NCBI GenBank assembly: GCA_903908065.1
Contig: CAIVQO010000011.1
Span: 94,451-158,450 of the forward strand
Length of the DNA stretch: 64,000 nucleotides
Reading direction: 5' to 3'
Origin: an uncultured beta proteobacterium
GTDB taxonomy: Bacteria > Pseudomonadota > Gammaproteobacteria > Burkholderiales > Rhodocyclaceae
Under the pieces are notes generated by a model, which was given only the letters and a program-made list of their open reading frames with translations, ran no database searches and was not told the DNA's origin. Below are positions 9,908-19,130 of this stretch, piece after piece. The number at the start of each line of letters is the position of its first letter. Position 1 is the stretch's first letter. A program made the position numbers and the translations under genes.

Positions 9908-12900
9908 TTATCCAACAAGGTGTAGTCGCTCGGGGCCATCCGCCTCTGGAAAAAACGAGCCGGGATTGCGAGCTTCGGCCAGCAACTTGGCGAAATCCTC
10001 GGCGCTGACGCCCTGCGAAAAACGATAGCCCTGCAGCACATCGCAACGGATTCGCCGCAGGAAGTTCACCTGGCTGGCGGACTCGACTCCGGCAGCGATC
10101 ACCTTCAGGTTCAATGCGTGAGCCATGGCGACAATGGTTTTGGTAATCGCAACCGCTTCATTGTCATTCGGAGTGTCCTGGATGAAGGAGCGATCAATCT
10201 TCAAGGCATCGATGGGGAACCGATTCAGGTAACTCAGGCTCGAATAACCGGTGCCGAAATTATCCATCGACAAACGAATACCAAGGTCATTGAGTCGATG
10301 CAGGAGAGTCAATCCTGCAGGCGCATCCCGCATCAGCGTAGCCTCCGAAATCTCCAGATTTAGGAAGCGGGGATCGAAGGTAAGCTCTCGCATCAGCGCA
10401 TCGAGTTTCTCCACCACGCGCTCATCGGTGGTTTGCGCCGAACAGAAGTTGACGGCAACAAACAGCTCGCTATCGAATTCCCTGCGCCAGGCCGCATTGG
10501 CCTCCAATGCCGTACGCAAAACCCAATCGCCCACCCTTACCGCCAGTCCTGCTTCCTCCAGCATCGGAACGAAGAACTCGGGACTGACGTAGCCGGCCTC
10601 TGGACGGAACCAGCGCAGCAGGGCCTCGGCACCGACGATGCGACCGGTTTCTCCAGAAATAAGGGGCTGGAAGAATACTTTCAGTTCCTCGCGCTCGATG
10701 GCGCGCTGCAGGCGTTCCCGCAACTTGATCTGCTCCGAGGGACGCTCGCTGGTTTGCGGGAATCGATACGTATTGCCGCCGGCTTCGGCGGCAAGATACA
10801 TCGCCGCATCGGCGCTCTTGGTCAGGCTCTCGGCATCGTTACCATCCCGCGGAAATACGGCAATTCCGATGCTGGCCGAGATGTAAAGCGCGGTCTCGTC
10901 CACATAAAGCGCACGCCCCAGTTCCTGCTGTATCCGGATGGCGGCAGCCGCGGCATCATCGGCAGAGCCGATATCGGACAACACGATCGCAAACTCGTCG
11001 CCACCAAGGCGGGAAACGCAATGGCCAGGATCGACCGAAGCGAGGAGCCTGGCTGCCACTTCCTGCAGCAGGCTGTCCCCGGCATTGTGTCCCACGGATT
11101 TGTTGATCTGGTCGAAACGATCCAGGTCAACCAGCATCAGGGCCGTGCATCGATTGCTTCGACGGGCGGCAATGATCGATTGTTCAAACCGATCGCTAAA
11201 CAGAATCCGGTTCGGTAGCGACGTCAGCGCATCGTAATGCGCGAGGAATTGCATGCGCTTCTTGATTGTCTTGTGCACCGTGATCTCGGAAAACACGGCG
11301 ACATAATTGACGATCTCCCCGCCCTCATTCTTGACCGCGCTGATGTTCATCCATTCGACGATAACCTCGCCGTCCTTGCGGCGGTTTCGGATTTCGCCAT
11401 GCCATTCCCCACGATTCGTCAGGGAACGCCACATGTTGTTGTAGAAGGCCTTGTCCTGCTGGCCCGAATTGAGCAGGCTCGGCGATTGTCCGGCCACCTC
11501 GTCGGCCGTGTAGCCGGTGATCTCGGAGAATCGCCGATTTACCATCAGGATGCGATTGTCGCGGTCGGTGATCATCACGCCTTCGGCGCTGTTTTCAAAC
11601 ACATGCGCCGCCAATTCCAGCTTGCGCTCGGCATTCTGTCGGGCACGCTCCCGCTCCAGCGACTCAAGGGCATGGGACAGATTTTCCGCAAGGCTCGAAA
11701 GCAGTCCCTGCTCCTCGCCGTCGGCGAGATCCTCGGCCGAGCCCACGATGCACACACCACCCGCAATCCGGCCGGCGATACGCAAGGGAAGATGAGCCAG
11801 CCCAAGCGCCTCGAAGTCCGGAGGCGTATCCGCCGCCAACGTCTGATCGCACGCCGCAAGGGTTGGGAAGAAGCGGCAATGGACCGGATCAAATTCACCG
11901 TCTTCACCATGGCAACAGGCATTCTTGCGCAACACGTCGGAAATTCTCGGCGCCAACTCGGGATGTTCCCCGACCACCGCCATCGACGGAAGGGTTTGGT
12001 CGTTCGAATAGACCCATGCAAGGGGGAAACCGCCGCTCTTATGAAGAATTTCGACGGTCTCCTGAATCAGTTCCTGCGAACCACGGGTACGCAAAATCGC
12101 CTCCTTGGTTTCGCTGACGACCGCGAGCGTTCGATTCAGTCGCAAAACGTGACGCTGTGCATCCTTCTGTTCTGTCACGTCAAGCAGGATGCCAACAATC
12201 CCGCCAACCTCGGCCTGCGTCGTCGAAAAAACTGCCTTGAAGAACATTACGTCCTTGACGGTTCCATCGGCACAGCGAACCTTGCTTTCGTACACTTGGC
12301 GCCCGCGGGTGGCAAGCAATTCGCGATCGGCCTTGTCATACACGGCGGCAAGCTCGGGCGGCGCGATGTCGAACACGGTCTTGCCGATCATATCCTCGCT
12401 GCTTGTTCCGTAGAAATCCTCAAACGCCTGGTTGACGCCGATATACGCCAGGTTGGCATCCTTGAAAAACACCGGGGAGGGTATTGCGGCCAGCAACTGT
12501 TCGACGAAGTTCAGGTTTTCCGTCAAGGCTTCATCGAGATGCTTGCGAGTGGTGATGTCTTCGCCGATGCCAAGGACATGGGATGGCTTGCCGCTACTGT
12601 CGAACAGAGCGATCTTGCGCATCTTCACCCAGCGCGCAGGTTCCCCCGGAACAGACATCCGCTGCTCCGGTATTTCCACCAGCACTTGGTCACGAATAGC
12701 GGCAAGGTCGGTTTCGGTATCGTTCTCGGCCTGTTCCCCGCGATACAACTCGCGACTCGACTGCCCCTGCAAGGACGCCTTGGACTGTCCCAGCAACAGT
12801 TCGCCCAAGCGGTTCACCCGAACAACCTTGAGATCCGTCGCCCGCTTCAGCACCACCATGTTCGGGATATATTCGAAGATCGAATCGAGCAAGGCGTGCG

Positions 12901-13882
12901 ATTCCTTCAACTCTGCTTCGGTCTCCTTGCGCAGTTCGACTTCGGACCTGAGTACCTCCTTGTCCAGTGACAATTGCAGGGTTCGCAACGCGACCTGCTC
13001 ACCCATTTCCGCCGAGCGACGCAGGAGAAGGTAGGTCATGAGCCCCACCAGGCCGCCCCCCGTCAGCAGCAAAGCCAATTCGGCCAGGGCGATCGCCGGT
13101 ACGTCCCAGGACAGGGGCAAGCTTGCGCGCAACTGAAGGTGAGCACCTTTGGCGACAGCAAGCTCCTGATCGATGAACCGGTCTCGCAAATCCCCGCCCA
13201 AACTGGCGAGCATTGCCGGACTGCCCGAATCGACGCGGAGAAGCAGGGCCAAAGCAAACCCTTGCTTGTCAAGATCGCCAAGGCCAATGAACTCGGCAAG
13301 TCCGGCACCCGGGACCGAAAAAATTACCTTCCCCCATTCGACTTCCGGGCCACCTTGGTGTGACAACAGGATTTTGCGGCTGATCGTGATGCCACCGGCA
13401 ACAGGCGTGAGGGCAAAAGCACCGTCTGTGCGAAAGGCGCTACCACCTCCATTGAGACCAGTCCATTGCGGCAGGGCCGCTACGTCGGACGCCAGTCCCA
13501 TTTCCGACACCCGCAGGTCCTCCCGGCGCAGACGGAAGGACGGCTGCCCCTCAGGCGCCACCTCCAGCGAACTTACAAGCGGGTTGGCCCTCAGGAATTC
13601 CCTGCCGGCAAGCTGCCGTGCGTTTGGATCTGTCTCCGACGCAAGGCGACCAACCAGCGCTTCAGACGCAACAACAATCTGGCGCAAAAAAGTTTCGGCG
13701 ACCTTGAGTCGGAATCGCAGGTCGCCAATCGCATCCTCGGTCCGCGGACCCAAACCATGATGATCGCGCGCATAGTAGCTTCCAACGGGAACTACGAAGA
13801 GCACCGTCGCCAACGCCGCAATCAGTGCCGCACTGGCTCGACCGGGTACCCATTGCCGGATTCTGCTTATCAAGTTTGGCAA
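9908..13882 (-). CDS. Membrane PAS/GAF/GGDEF/EAL protein, EAL domain degenerate
   Basis: 1324 residues. Membrane helices near 18-37 and 265-290 flank a periplasmic sensor region. Then follow PAS domains (from about residue 330 and 450), a GAF-like segment (about 600-740), another PAS (about 765), GGDEF (motif GGDEF near 958, intact) and EAL (motif EALLRW near 1086). The upstream RxxD inhibitory site is not seen. The EAL domain departs at two normally invariant places: the DDFGTG motif reads DNFGTG (near 1207), and the EGVE loop reads AGVE. Phosphodiesterase activity is therefore likely weak or absent, and net c-di-GMP synthesis or signal binding is more likely. Start is a TTG; no ATG or GTG is available in frame upstream. 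Confidence 0.88.
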   Translation of the reverse strand: MPNLISRIRQWVPGRASAALIAALATVLFVVPVGSYYARDHHGLGPRTEDAIGDLRFRLKVAETFLRQIVVASEALVGRLASETDPNARQLAGREFLRANPLVSSLEVAPEGQPSFRLRREDLRVSEMGLASDVAALPQWTGLNGGGSAFRTDGAFALTPVAGGITISRKILLSHQGGPEVEWGKVIFSVPGAGLAEFIGLGDLDKQGFALALLLRVDSGSPAMLASLGGDLRDRFIDQELAVAKGAHLQLRASLPLSWDVPAIALAELALLLTGGGLVGLMTYLLLRRSAEMGEQVALRTLQLSLDKEVLRSEVELRKETEAELKESHALLDSIFEYIPNMVVLKRATDLKVVRVNRLGELLLGQSKASLQGQSSRELYRGEQAENDTETDLAAIRDQVLVEIPEQRMSVPGEPARWVKMRKIALFDSSGKPSHVLGIGEDITTRKHLDEALTENLNFVEQLLAAIPSPVFFKDANLAYIGVNQAFEDFYGTSSEDMIGKTVFDIAPPELAAVYDKADRELLATRGRQVYESKVRCADGTVKDVMFFKAVFSTTQAEVGGIVGILLDVTEQKDAQRHVLRLNRTLAVVSETKEAILRTRGSQELIQETVEILHKSGGFPLAWVYSNDQTLPSMAVVGEHPELAPRISDVLRKNACCHGEDGEFDPVHCRFFPTLAACDQTLAADTPPDFEALGLAHLPLRIAGRIAGGVCIVGSAEDLADGEEQGLLSSLAENLSHALESLERERARQNAERKLELAAHVFENSAEGVMITDRDNRILMVNRRFSEITGYTADEVAGQSPSLLNSGQQDKAFYNNMWRSLTNRGEWHGEIRNRRKDGEVIVEWMNISAVKNEGGEIVNYVAVFSEITVHKTIKKRMQFLAHYDALTSLPNRILFSDRFEQSIIAARRSNRCTALMLVDLDRFDQINKSVGHNAGDSLLQEVAARLLASVDPGHCVSRLGGDEFAIVLSDIGSADDAAAAAIRIQQELGRALYVDETALYISASIGIAVFPRDGNDAESLTKSADAAMYLAAEAGGNTYRFPQTSERPSEQIKLRERLQRAIEREELKVFFQPLISGETGRIVGAEALLRWFRPEAGYVSPEFFVPMLEEAGLAVRVGDWVLRTALEANAAWRREFDSELFVAVNFCSAQTTDERVVEKLDALMRELTFDPRFLNLEISEATLMRDAPAGLTLLHRLNDLGIRLSMDNFGTGYSSLSYLNRFPIDALKIDRSFIQDTPNDNEAVAITKTIVAMAHALNLKVIAAGVESASQVNFLRRIRCDVLQGYRFSQGVSAEDFAKLLAEARNPGSFFPEADGPERLHLVG

Positions 13883-14113
13883 GTCAATTCCAACTATTGA
13901 GAATGCAATACGGAAAACGGCATCGCCAGTTCGATCTAGCTCTATGAAAACTAAGCGATCTCTACATCAAGAGAAAATATGGAAGTAGAAGGTGCTCTAC
14001 CACCTTAGTCAGATAGCAAATTTGAAGCCTAAATGAAAAAGGGCACGGCCAATCGGGTGAGCGGTGAAAAAATTCGGCGCCCACCACGCCGCCCACGTAT
14101 GGAAGGTGGGCAT

Positions 14114-14140
14114 AAAAAAAGGGGCGTTGCCGCCCCTTTT
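14114..14140 (-). terminator. Rho-independent terminator after the HiPIP gene
   Basis: On the minus strand AAAAGGGGCG, loop GCAA, CGCCCC and then seven Ts, starting 19 bp after the HiPIP stop. It ends the leftward run that begins in the sensor kinase region. The remaining 230 bp up to the GGDEF/EAL gene is relatively AT-rich and shows no further gene. Confidence 0.85.
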
Positions 14141-14158
14141 GGGTTTGAGCGGGTCGGC

Positions 14159-14422
14159 TCAGCCCTTCTTGGCCCAGGCCACGCAGTAGCCCTTCGGGGA
14201 GACTTCGGTGTCGCCCGGGAAAATCTTACAGCCGCCGAGATCGGTAGCCGACTTGCCGGGAACGAACTGCACGCAGTTCGAACAGCTCTTGTCACCCTCG
14301 GGCGAATCCTTGTACTTCATCGACGAACGCATTGCATCGTTCTTCGCGGCGATCGCAACCACGGGAATCATCGCGAGGGCGGCGCCGCCCAGCTTAAGCA
14401 TGTTACGACGGGACTGATCCAT
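14159..14422 (-). CDS. High-potential iron-sulfur protein (HiPIP)
   Basis: Small periplasmic [4Fe-4S] electron carrier. 87 residues with a twin-arginine signal (SRRNMLKLGG, hydrophobic to about residue 26), as expected since the cluster is inserted before Tat export. Four cysteines at 47, 50, 65 and 80 have the HiPIP spacing CxxC-x14-C-x14-C. TGGAGAA lies upstream of the ATG, and the leader contains a CCCCC/GGGGG hairpin. A terminator follows the gene. In this cytochrome-rich setting it may accept electrons from a bc1-type complex or pass them to periplasmic cytochromes, but no partner is encoded directly beside it. Confidence 0.93.
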   Translation of the reverse strand: MDQSRRNMLKLGGAALAMIPVVAIAAKNDAMRSSMKYKDSPEGDKSCSNCVQFVPGKSATDLGGCKIFPGDTEVSPKGYCVAWAKKG

Positions 14423-14517
14423 TCTTTGGTTCTCCAGGTAAATTCCCCCACAGGTTGGGGGCCGGGCAATACTCTAGCAAAAATCGTGACAAACTTGAAT
14501 CGCCGGTCACTCCAAGT

Positions 14518-15039
14518 TCAACGCAAGGTGCTGTTCAAGGGCGGATGAGTCACGGCAATCACGATCCCTCCGCCAGAACCTTTATTGACTTCAAACGACA
14601 CGTTTTTTCGCCCGCCAGCCTCCTGATCCATAACCGCGCGAAGAAATTCCCCGTCTTCCTCGTCGGCCGTTGCAACCACGATCCTGATAGGAAGAGCCGA
14701 GTACTCTGGCAGGGCGCATATCCTGGCGATGTTGCCTAGCAATTTACGCACCCCTTCGTGCCTGCGCTTCATCCCATCCAGCGGAATCCGCAGATGAATC
14801 GAATCGTGGTGAGTGTGCGCCGTCCGATCACTGACGATCCGATGACTGAAACCATCGGCGGCGATGGATTCGGACAATCGTTCATGAATGTCTTTTGTTT
14901 CCGCCGCAGCATCAGCACCTGCCTTCATCCCCGAAGTGCAGGCGCCCAGCACCAACATCGCCGCGAAAAGTACGACGCACTTGCGACAATAGATGGATCC
15001 TGCGCGCCGCCTGATACCCACTGCCTCCAATGCCGACAT
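14518..15039 (-). CDS. Putative lipoprotein of unknown function
   Basis: 173 residues with an N-terminal hydrophobic segment and lipobox LGAC (Cys at about residue 34). The mature part resembles no enzyme I recognise. It contains HTHHDSIHLRIPLDGMKRRHE, a segment PIRIVVATADEEDGEFLRAVM, and a C-terminal GSGGGIVIAV stretch. Overall this looks like a compact alpha/beta fold of the OmpA-accessory or DUF4398-neighbour type, but this is only an impression. It lies between a triheme cytochrome and the HiPIP on the same strand. Start codon uncertain; the ATG at 15039 lacks a clear ribosome site. Confidence 0.6.
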   Translation of the reverse strand: MSALEAVGIRRRAGSIYCRKCVVLFAAMLVLGACTSGMKAGADAAAETKDIHERLSESIAADGFSHRIVSDRTAHTHHDSIHLRIPLDGMKRRHEGVRKLLGNIARICALPEYSALPIRIVVATADEEDGEFLRAVMDQEAGGRKNVSFEVNKGSGGGIVIAVTHPPLNSTLR

Positions 15040-15077
15040 TTAAGTTCCAATAGAAAAGCTGGCGGACATCCGACCGG

Positions 15078-15731
15078 TCACTTCTGCGATCGCTTCTGTT
15101 CCTGCATTTCCCGGGAAACGCTATGGCAACGATCGCAGGAGAAGAACGTGATGAATGCGACACGATCATGGCACATTCCGCAATACTTCCCGCGAAAAAT
15201 TTCGCTCATGCTGATCTGGTTTGCACCGGCCTTAGGCAAAAATGGATAAGGATGACAATTAGCGCAATCCAGCCACAATGTATGTGAGAGATGCGGGAAC
15301 AGTACGTTGGGCATTTCCCGCGTATTGGTCATGACTACATTCAGGTCGAAAGTTGACATGCGCTCGTCGGGATTCAACCCGGCACGGGGCGATATCGCAC
15401 CGGACCGGAGCGCCATCATCCAGTCGGGGAATCCGGCAACATCGCGCTTCACACCGAGCATCGCGTCATCGAGTTTCTGAAGGCGAGGGTACTCGGGGTT
15501 AGATTCGTCATGGATTGGATTGCGCGCAATCGCCAATCTTGCGGGGTGGATTTCGCTCAACTCGGCCGACGTTTTGTCTGGAGCATCAACCGTGTCTTCC
15601 ACAGGAGCCACATTCGGCGCCGGTTTCAGCGCAGCGACGACAATTGAATCAGCCGCAATCGATGCCCCAACCACCAGGCCGCAAACGCCCAGCAAAAAAG
15701 CCCTTCCCACCCGCCTTCGCCAAGCGTCCAT
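15078..15731 (-). CDS. Triheme c-type cytochrome, cytochrome c7-like
   Basis: Periplasmic protein of about 217 residues with an N-terminal signal (FLLGVCGLVVGASIA). Three heme sites CANCH, CGMCH and CDRCH sit in the C-terminal third. The histidine-containing FPHLSHTLWLDC segment ahead of the first heme supplies axial ligands, as in c7/c3-type triheme domains. The long N-terminal part includes the phrase IHPARLAIARNPIHDESNPEYPRLQ, which also has counterparts in the cytochromes at 43555 and 45024 (IHDP..), so the three are related. It follows the two propeller genes on the same strand. An upstream GTG at 15755 is an alternative start. Confidence 0.85.
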   Translation of the reverse strand: MDAWRRRVGRAFLLGVCGLVVGASIAADSIVVAALKPAPNVAPVEDTVDAPDKTSAELSEIHPARLAIARNPIHDESNPEYPRLQKLDDAMLGVKRDVAGFPDWMMALRSGAISPRAGLNPDERMSTFDLNVVMTNTREMPNVLFPHLSHTLWLDCANCHPYPFLPKAGANQISMSEIFRGKYCGMCHDRVAFITFFSCDRCHSVSREMQEQKRSQK

Positions 15732-15806
15732 CCTGATCTGGGACAGACCGGTCACGACCTGACCTTGACTGGCCGAAATACGAAAAGCACCAGTTTGAGT
15801 TTGGTG

Positions 15807-17021
15807 CTACTTCCCGCGTCGCAAATGAGCCACGCCACCGTAACTCCCAACCCACAAGGCACCATCCGGCGAGGACGACATGGCAAACACGTTGTTGGCA
15901 AACAGACCGTCGGCAACGGTGAGTGCCTTGGCAAATTTTCCGTTCTGCCACCAGGTCAGACCATTGTTGGTGCCAACCCAGAGTTTTCCGTCAAGATCGC
16001 GATGCAGCGAAAACACGTGGTTGCCAGGTAGACCTTCCGCAGTGGTGTAGCTCTGCCACCGCTTGCCGTCGTAGCGCGACAGCCCTCCTCCCCAGGTGCC
16101 CGCCCAGACCTGACCGTTGGCATCGGTAGCAAGTGCAACCACGTAGTTAGGGTTGTAGGCGACATCGACATCGCCCAGGCCCATTTCCTCCTTCTGCTTG
16201 GCATGATGCACTGATTGCTTGCTCGGATCGGTCTTGAAGGCTATGTCCTTTTTGACACGGTCATACGACGCCCCGAGCCCCCGCGCATGGTTCCAGTTTT
16301 CCCAACGATTGTTGGCAAATCTCGCCATTCCGCCCTCGGTAGCCAGCCAGATCTCTCCGTTTCGCCCCTCGACAAGACCATACACCCAATCGTTGGGCAA
16401 CCCACCCTTTGTATTTTCGACGGTGTACAGATCCCATTTGCTTCTATCGTCGAGATGACCGCCGCGCACCCGGTTGACTCCGGACCAGGTGGCGATCCAG
16501 ATGTCGCCATTCTTGGCCGTGATCACCCCATAGACGAAGGCGTCGCCAAGCCCTTCAGGAATGTTGTAGGTTTTCCACTGGCCCGTCTTTTCGTCAAGCA
16601 ATGACAATCCGCCGCCATACGTACCCACGGCAATTTTTCCCGTGACCCGCCCGACGTAAAACATGCCATTGGACAAGAGCCCGTCCTTGGTGTCGAACAA
16701 CTTGAAGCTGTCGTCTTTCGTGTTGTAACGCACGACACCGCTTGACGTACCGACCCAAACCACGCCCTGGTCTATGAACAGAGATTTGACGTTCTTGTTG
16801 CCGACCCGGAAATGAACGAACTTGGCGGCCTGGTCAACAGCGACTTTGCCTTCGCGCGGAGGCGGCGGCGTCGGTGCCGGATGGGCTGCCGCTCCAGCCT
16901 GAATAGCTGGTTTTGCACCGGTTAATGGGCGCGTAACCGAGGATTCGGCTGCTACTGCGCCACCCGCCGCGAAAGCCAAGATCAAGGCGGTCGCAAAATT
17001 GCCAGAGCCAATTCGTGTCAT
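15807..17021 (-). CDS. Exported two-component-regulator-type beta-propeller protein A
   Basis: 404 residues from the ATG at 17021. A signal peptide (ALILAFAAGGAVAAES) and a proline-rich spacer precede the domain. The rest is a series of Reg_prop-type repeats: GVVWVGTSSGVVRYN, GKIAVGTYGGGLSLL, GDIWIATWSGVNRV, GEIWLATEGGMARF, GQVWAGTWGGGLSRY, GKLWVGTNNGLTWW and GALWVGSYGGVAHL, about seven blades. Such propellers normally form sensor domains of hybrid kinases. Here there is no kinase, so it is a free periplasmic protein. It is paralogous to the next gene, which ends 20 bp upstream. An electron-transfer scaffold or ligand-binding role is possible. Confidence 0.85.
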   Translation of the reverse strand: MTRIGSGNFATALILAFAAGGAVAAESSVTRPLTGAKPAIQAGAAAHPAPTPPPPREGKVAVDQAAKFVHFRVGNKNVKSLFIDQGVVWVGTSSGVVRYNTKDDSFKLFDTKDGLLSNGMFYVGRVTGKIAVGTYGGGLSLLDEKTGQWKTYNIPEGLGDAFVYGVITAKNGDIWIATWSGVNRVRGGHLDDRSKWDLYTVENTKGGLPNDWVYGLVEGRNGEIWLATEGGMARFANNRWENWNHARGLGASYDRVKKDIAFKTDPSKQSVHHAKQKEEMGLGDVDVAYNPNYVVALATDANGQVWAGTWGGGLSRYDGKRWQSYTTAEGLPGNHVFSLHRDLDGKLWVGTNNGLTWWQNGKFAKALTVADGLFANNVFAMSSSPDGALWVGSYGGVAHLRRGK

Positions 17022-17041
17022 GGTCAACTTTCGGTTTGTTG

Positions 17042-18094
17042 TCACTTTTCCGAAATCCTTACAACGCCACCACGCGTCCCTGCCCACACGTTACCGCCCG
17101 GGGTAACGGCAAGCGCATAAACGTTTTCGTCGAACAGTCCATCCTTGACGCCAATCGTCTTCCAGGTTTTGCCGTCATGCCTGGAAACGCCTTTGTCCGT
17201 ACCAAACCAGATCACGCCCTGGTCATCCTGTGCCATTGAATACACGATGTTTCCGGCAAGTCCCTCCTTGGTCGACCACGAGGTCCACTTCTTGCCGTCC
17301 CATCGACTGACGCCACCGCCCCAGGTACCAGCCCAAATACCGCCGTCCTTCGCAATCAGTATCGAAAAGACATAGTTGGGGTTATAGGAGGACATTCCCT
17401 GAACCTGCGTTGTCAGATCGTGACGGGTCCGCGTTCCCAGCCCGGTATTGGGACTAAGCGGTAGCCCTTCGGGATTCTCGGCACCCAACCCCTCCTTGTG
17501 CGTCCACGACTTCCAGGCCTTGCCGTCGTACATCGATACGCCACCCTCGGTACCGAACCATACGCGACCGCTGCCATCGACTCCCAGACCATAGACCCAC
17601 TCGTTGATCAACTCCTTGACATAGGTTTTGAATTTGCCCGTCTTCACGTTGAAACTGTTGGCGCCCGCCCAGGTTCCGATCCAGAGATTGCCGGCCTTGT
17701 CATTGGCAAACGCATAGATCCAGTAGTCGGCAAGCCCATGCATCGGAAAGAAGGTCTTCCACTTTCCATCCTTGTAGCGCGAGGCGCCCCCGGCATTGGT
17801 GCCGAACCAGATATGGCCCTGGCTGTCCTTCCCCAGCGCAAATACATATTCATTGGCCAATCCATCCTTGCGCGTGAAGGTTCGCTTCGCCGCCGTGGTC
17901 TTCAGATCGATCTCCATTGCCCCAACGGAAGTCCCGACCCAAAGCGAACCGGCTGCGCCATCATGCATGAGCGAACGAACGTAGGCCCCTTTGCCCACGT
18001 CAAACCTGTCGATCACCTTTTCGGCAGCTTGCGAGGACAGCCCCCAGCCCCATACCAGAACAACAGAAAGCCAACTCAGGATCCTCTGCCTCAT
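17042..18094 (-). CDS. Exported two-component-regulator-type beta-propeller protein B
   Basis: 350 residues from the ATG at 18094 (AGGAAA seven bases upstream). It has a signal peptide ending near SSQAAEK. Propeller repeats read GSLWVGTSVGAMEI, GHIWFGTNAGGASRY, GNLWIGTWAGANSF, GRVWFGTEGGVSMY, GGIWAGTWGGGVSRW, GVIWFGTDKGVSRH and GNVWAGTRGGVVRI. It is closely similar in plan to protein A: both carry a shared insert with NPNYV before the GTWGGG repeat. This points to tandem duplication. It lies 12 bp after the monoheme cytochrome gene, supporting an operon. Confidence 0.85.
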   Translation of the reverse strand: MRQRILSWLSVVLVWGWGLSSQAAEKVIDRFDVGKGAYVRSLMHDGAAGSLWVGTSVGAMEIDLKTTAAKRTFTRKDGLANEYVFALGKDSQGHIWFGTNAGGASRYKDGKWKTFFPMHGLADYWIYAFANDKAGNLWIGTWAGANSFNVKTGKFKTYVKELINEWVYGLGVDGSGRVWFGTEGGVSMYDGKAWKSWTHKEGLGAENPEGLPLSPNTGLGTRTRHDLTTQVQGMSSYNPNYVFSILIAKDGGIWAGTWGGGVSRWDGKKWTSWSTKEGLAGNIVYSMAQDDQGVIWFGTDKGVSRHDGKTWKTIGVKDGLFDENVYALAVTPGGNVWAGTRGGVVRISEK

Positions 18095-18106
18095 TGGCAA
18101 TTTCCT

Positions 18107-18421
18107 TTAGCGAAGTATGCGAGCGTAGTGAATTGCATCGAGTATTTCCTCGTCCTTGAGGATGCCCATGAAGGGAGGCATCAGGGTCTTCCCCATCTTC
18201 ACCGACTGAATCAACGCCATATCGGGCTGCATCAGCCTATCCTTGTTGGCGAAACTCGGCGCCTGCTGGATGACGGGCACACCATTCAGTCCATGGCAGA
18301 CCGAACAGTGCGTGTTGTAGATGCGCTGCCCACGCTGCAGGTCAACAGCCGTCGCGGCAGAAGAGCCCAACAAAAGGGACAGCAGGAACAAGGCCCGTTT
18401 CCCGACTCGCGTCTTTTTCAT
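18107..18421 (-). CDS. Small class I monoheme cytochrome c
   Basis: 104 residues with a cleavable signal (ALFLLSLLLGSSAATA). A single CSVCH lies near residue 40, and a C-terminal Met ligand lies in LMPPFMG. This is the ordinary small soluble periplasmic shuttle layout of the class I/c5-c8 type. The start ATG overlaps the Sel1 gene stop by four bases (ATGA), so the two are translationally coupled. Confidence 0.9.
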   Translation of the reverse strand: MKKTRVGKRALFLLSLLLGSSAATAVDLQRGQRIYNTHCSVCHGLNGVPVIQQAPSFANKDRLMQPDMALIQSVKMGKTLMPPFMGILKDEEILDAIHYARILR

Positions 18422-19086
18422 TGCTTCTCTCCAGACCGCCTGCGCCCCTTGCGCTCCTTGATGCCTTTCAATGCATCGAGTTTCTTCCTGTACTCGTCAG
18501 CTTTTGCGATATTTACAGACAGGCCATATCCGCCGGTACGATGTGCCGCCTCCAGAGCCTCCAGCGCGGTGACGAATCCATCGTCCGCCGCGGAAGTGAT
18601 CCATTTCAACGCATCTGAACCCTTGCGCTCAGATTCGGGTATGCCCAGGTCACCATGGATATAACCTGCCGCCAGGGCAGCTATTGCCGGCTTGTGGCCA
18701 GCTTCGGCTGCCCGGGTATATAGCTTGCGAGCCTCAACGACATTTTTGGCGACACCCTCTCCGGCAGCAAACATCGTGCCCAAGCCAAAGATTCCGTCAA
18801 GATTTCCGGAGGCGGCTGCCTTGCGGTAATACGCAACCGCTTCCTCATCCTGATCCGCCGCATCGAGAATCGATGCCAGCAATGCCTGGGACTGCGCATG
18901 GCCCGCATCGGCGGCCTTGCGCAATACCGGAATCGCGGTGGCGAAATCAGCGCGCTGATATGACAGCAGCCCCGCCGCGTAGTCTTCCTCAACACCTGCC
19001 CGAGCGCCTCCTGCCAAACCAAAAATCAGCACCGAGGCGACCAGCGATCGCCGAAGCGACGACGCCAACAAACTATCAAGGGCCAT
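18418..19086 (-). CDS. Exported Sel1-repeat protein
   Basis: 222 residues from the ATG at 19086, chosen because GGAGG sits four bases upstream and it begins a proper signal peptide (LVASVLIFGLAGGARA). Sel1-like repeats run through the mature protein: AVPVLRKAADAGHAQSQALL-type, EAVAYYRKAAASGNLDGIFG, EARKLYTRAAEAGHKPAIAA and SDALKWITSAADDGFVTALE. These helical solenoids mediate protein-protein contacts. It sits between the response regulator and the monoheme cytochrome. Confidence 0.82.
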   Translation of the reverse strand: MALDSLLASSLRRSLVASVLIFGLAGGARAGVEEDYAAGLLSYQRADFATAIPVLRKAADAGHAQSQALLASILDAADQDEEAVAYYRKAAASGNLDGIFGLGTMFAAGEGVAKNVVEARKLYTRAAEAGHKPAIAALAAGYIHGDLGIPESERKGSDALKWITSAADDGFVTALEALEAAHRTGGYGLSVNIAKADEYRKKLDALKGIKERKGRRRSGEKQ

Positions 19087-19109
19087 GCAACCTCCAGTCA
19101 AATAACATG

Positions 19110-19126
19110 CCTTGCAAACTGCAAGG
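19110..19126. other. Perfect inverted repeat between response regulator and Sel1 gene
   Basis: CCTTGCA, spacer AAC, TGCAAGG. There is no T-run on either side, so it is not a standard terminator. It may be an RNA hairpin or an operator. Confidence 0.4.
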
Positions 19127-19130
19127 CCGA

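Noticed and set aside
13985..14020. tRNA-like fragment (GGTGCTCTACCACC) near the GGDEF gene
   Set aside because: Only a short hairpin resembling a D-arm; no acceptor, anticodon or T-arm could be drawn.
14062..14096. Possible further copy of the dispersed repeat (AAATTCGGCGCCCACCACG)
   Set aside because: Too diverged in the middle to separate from chance.
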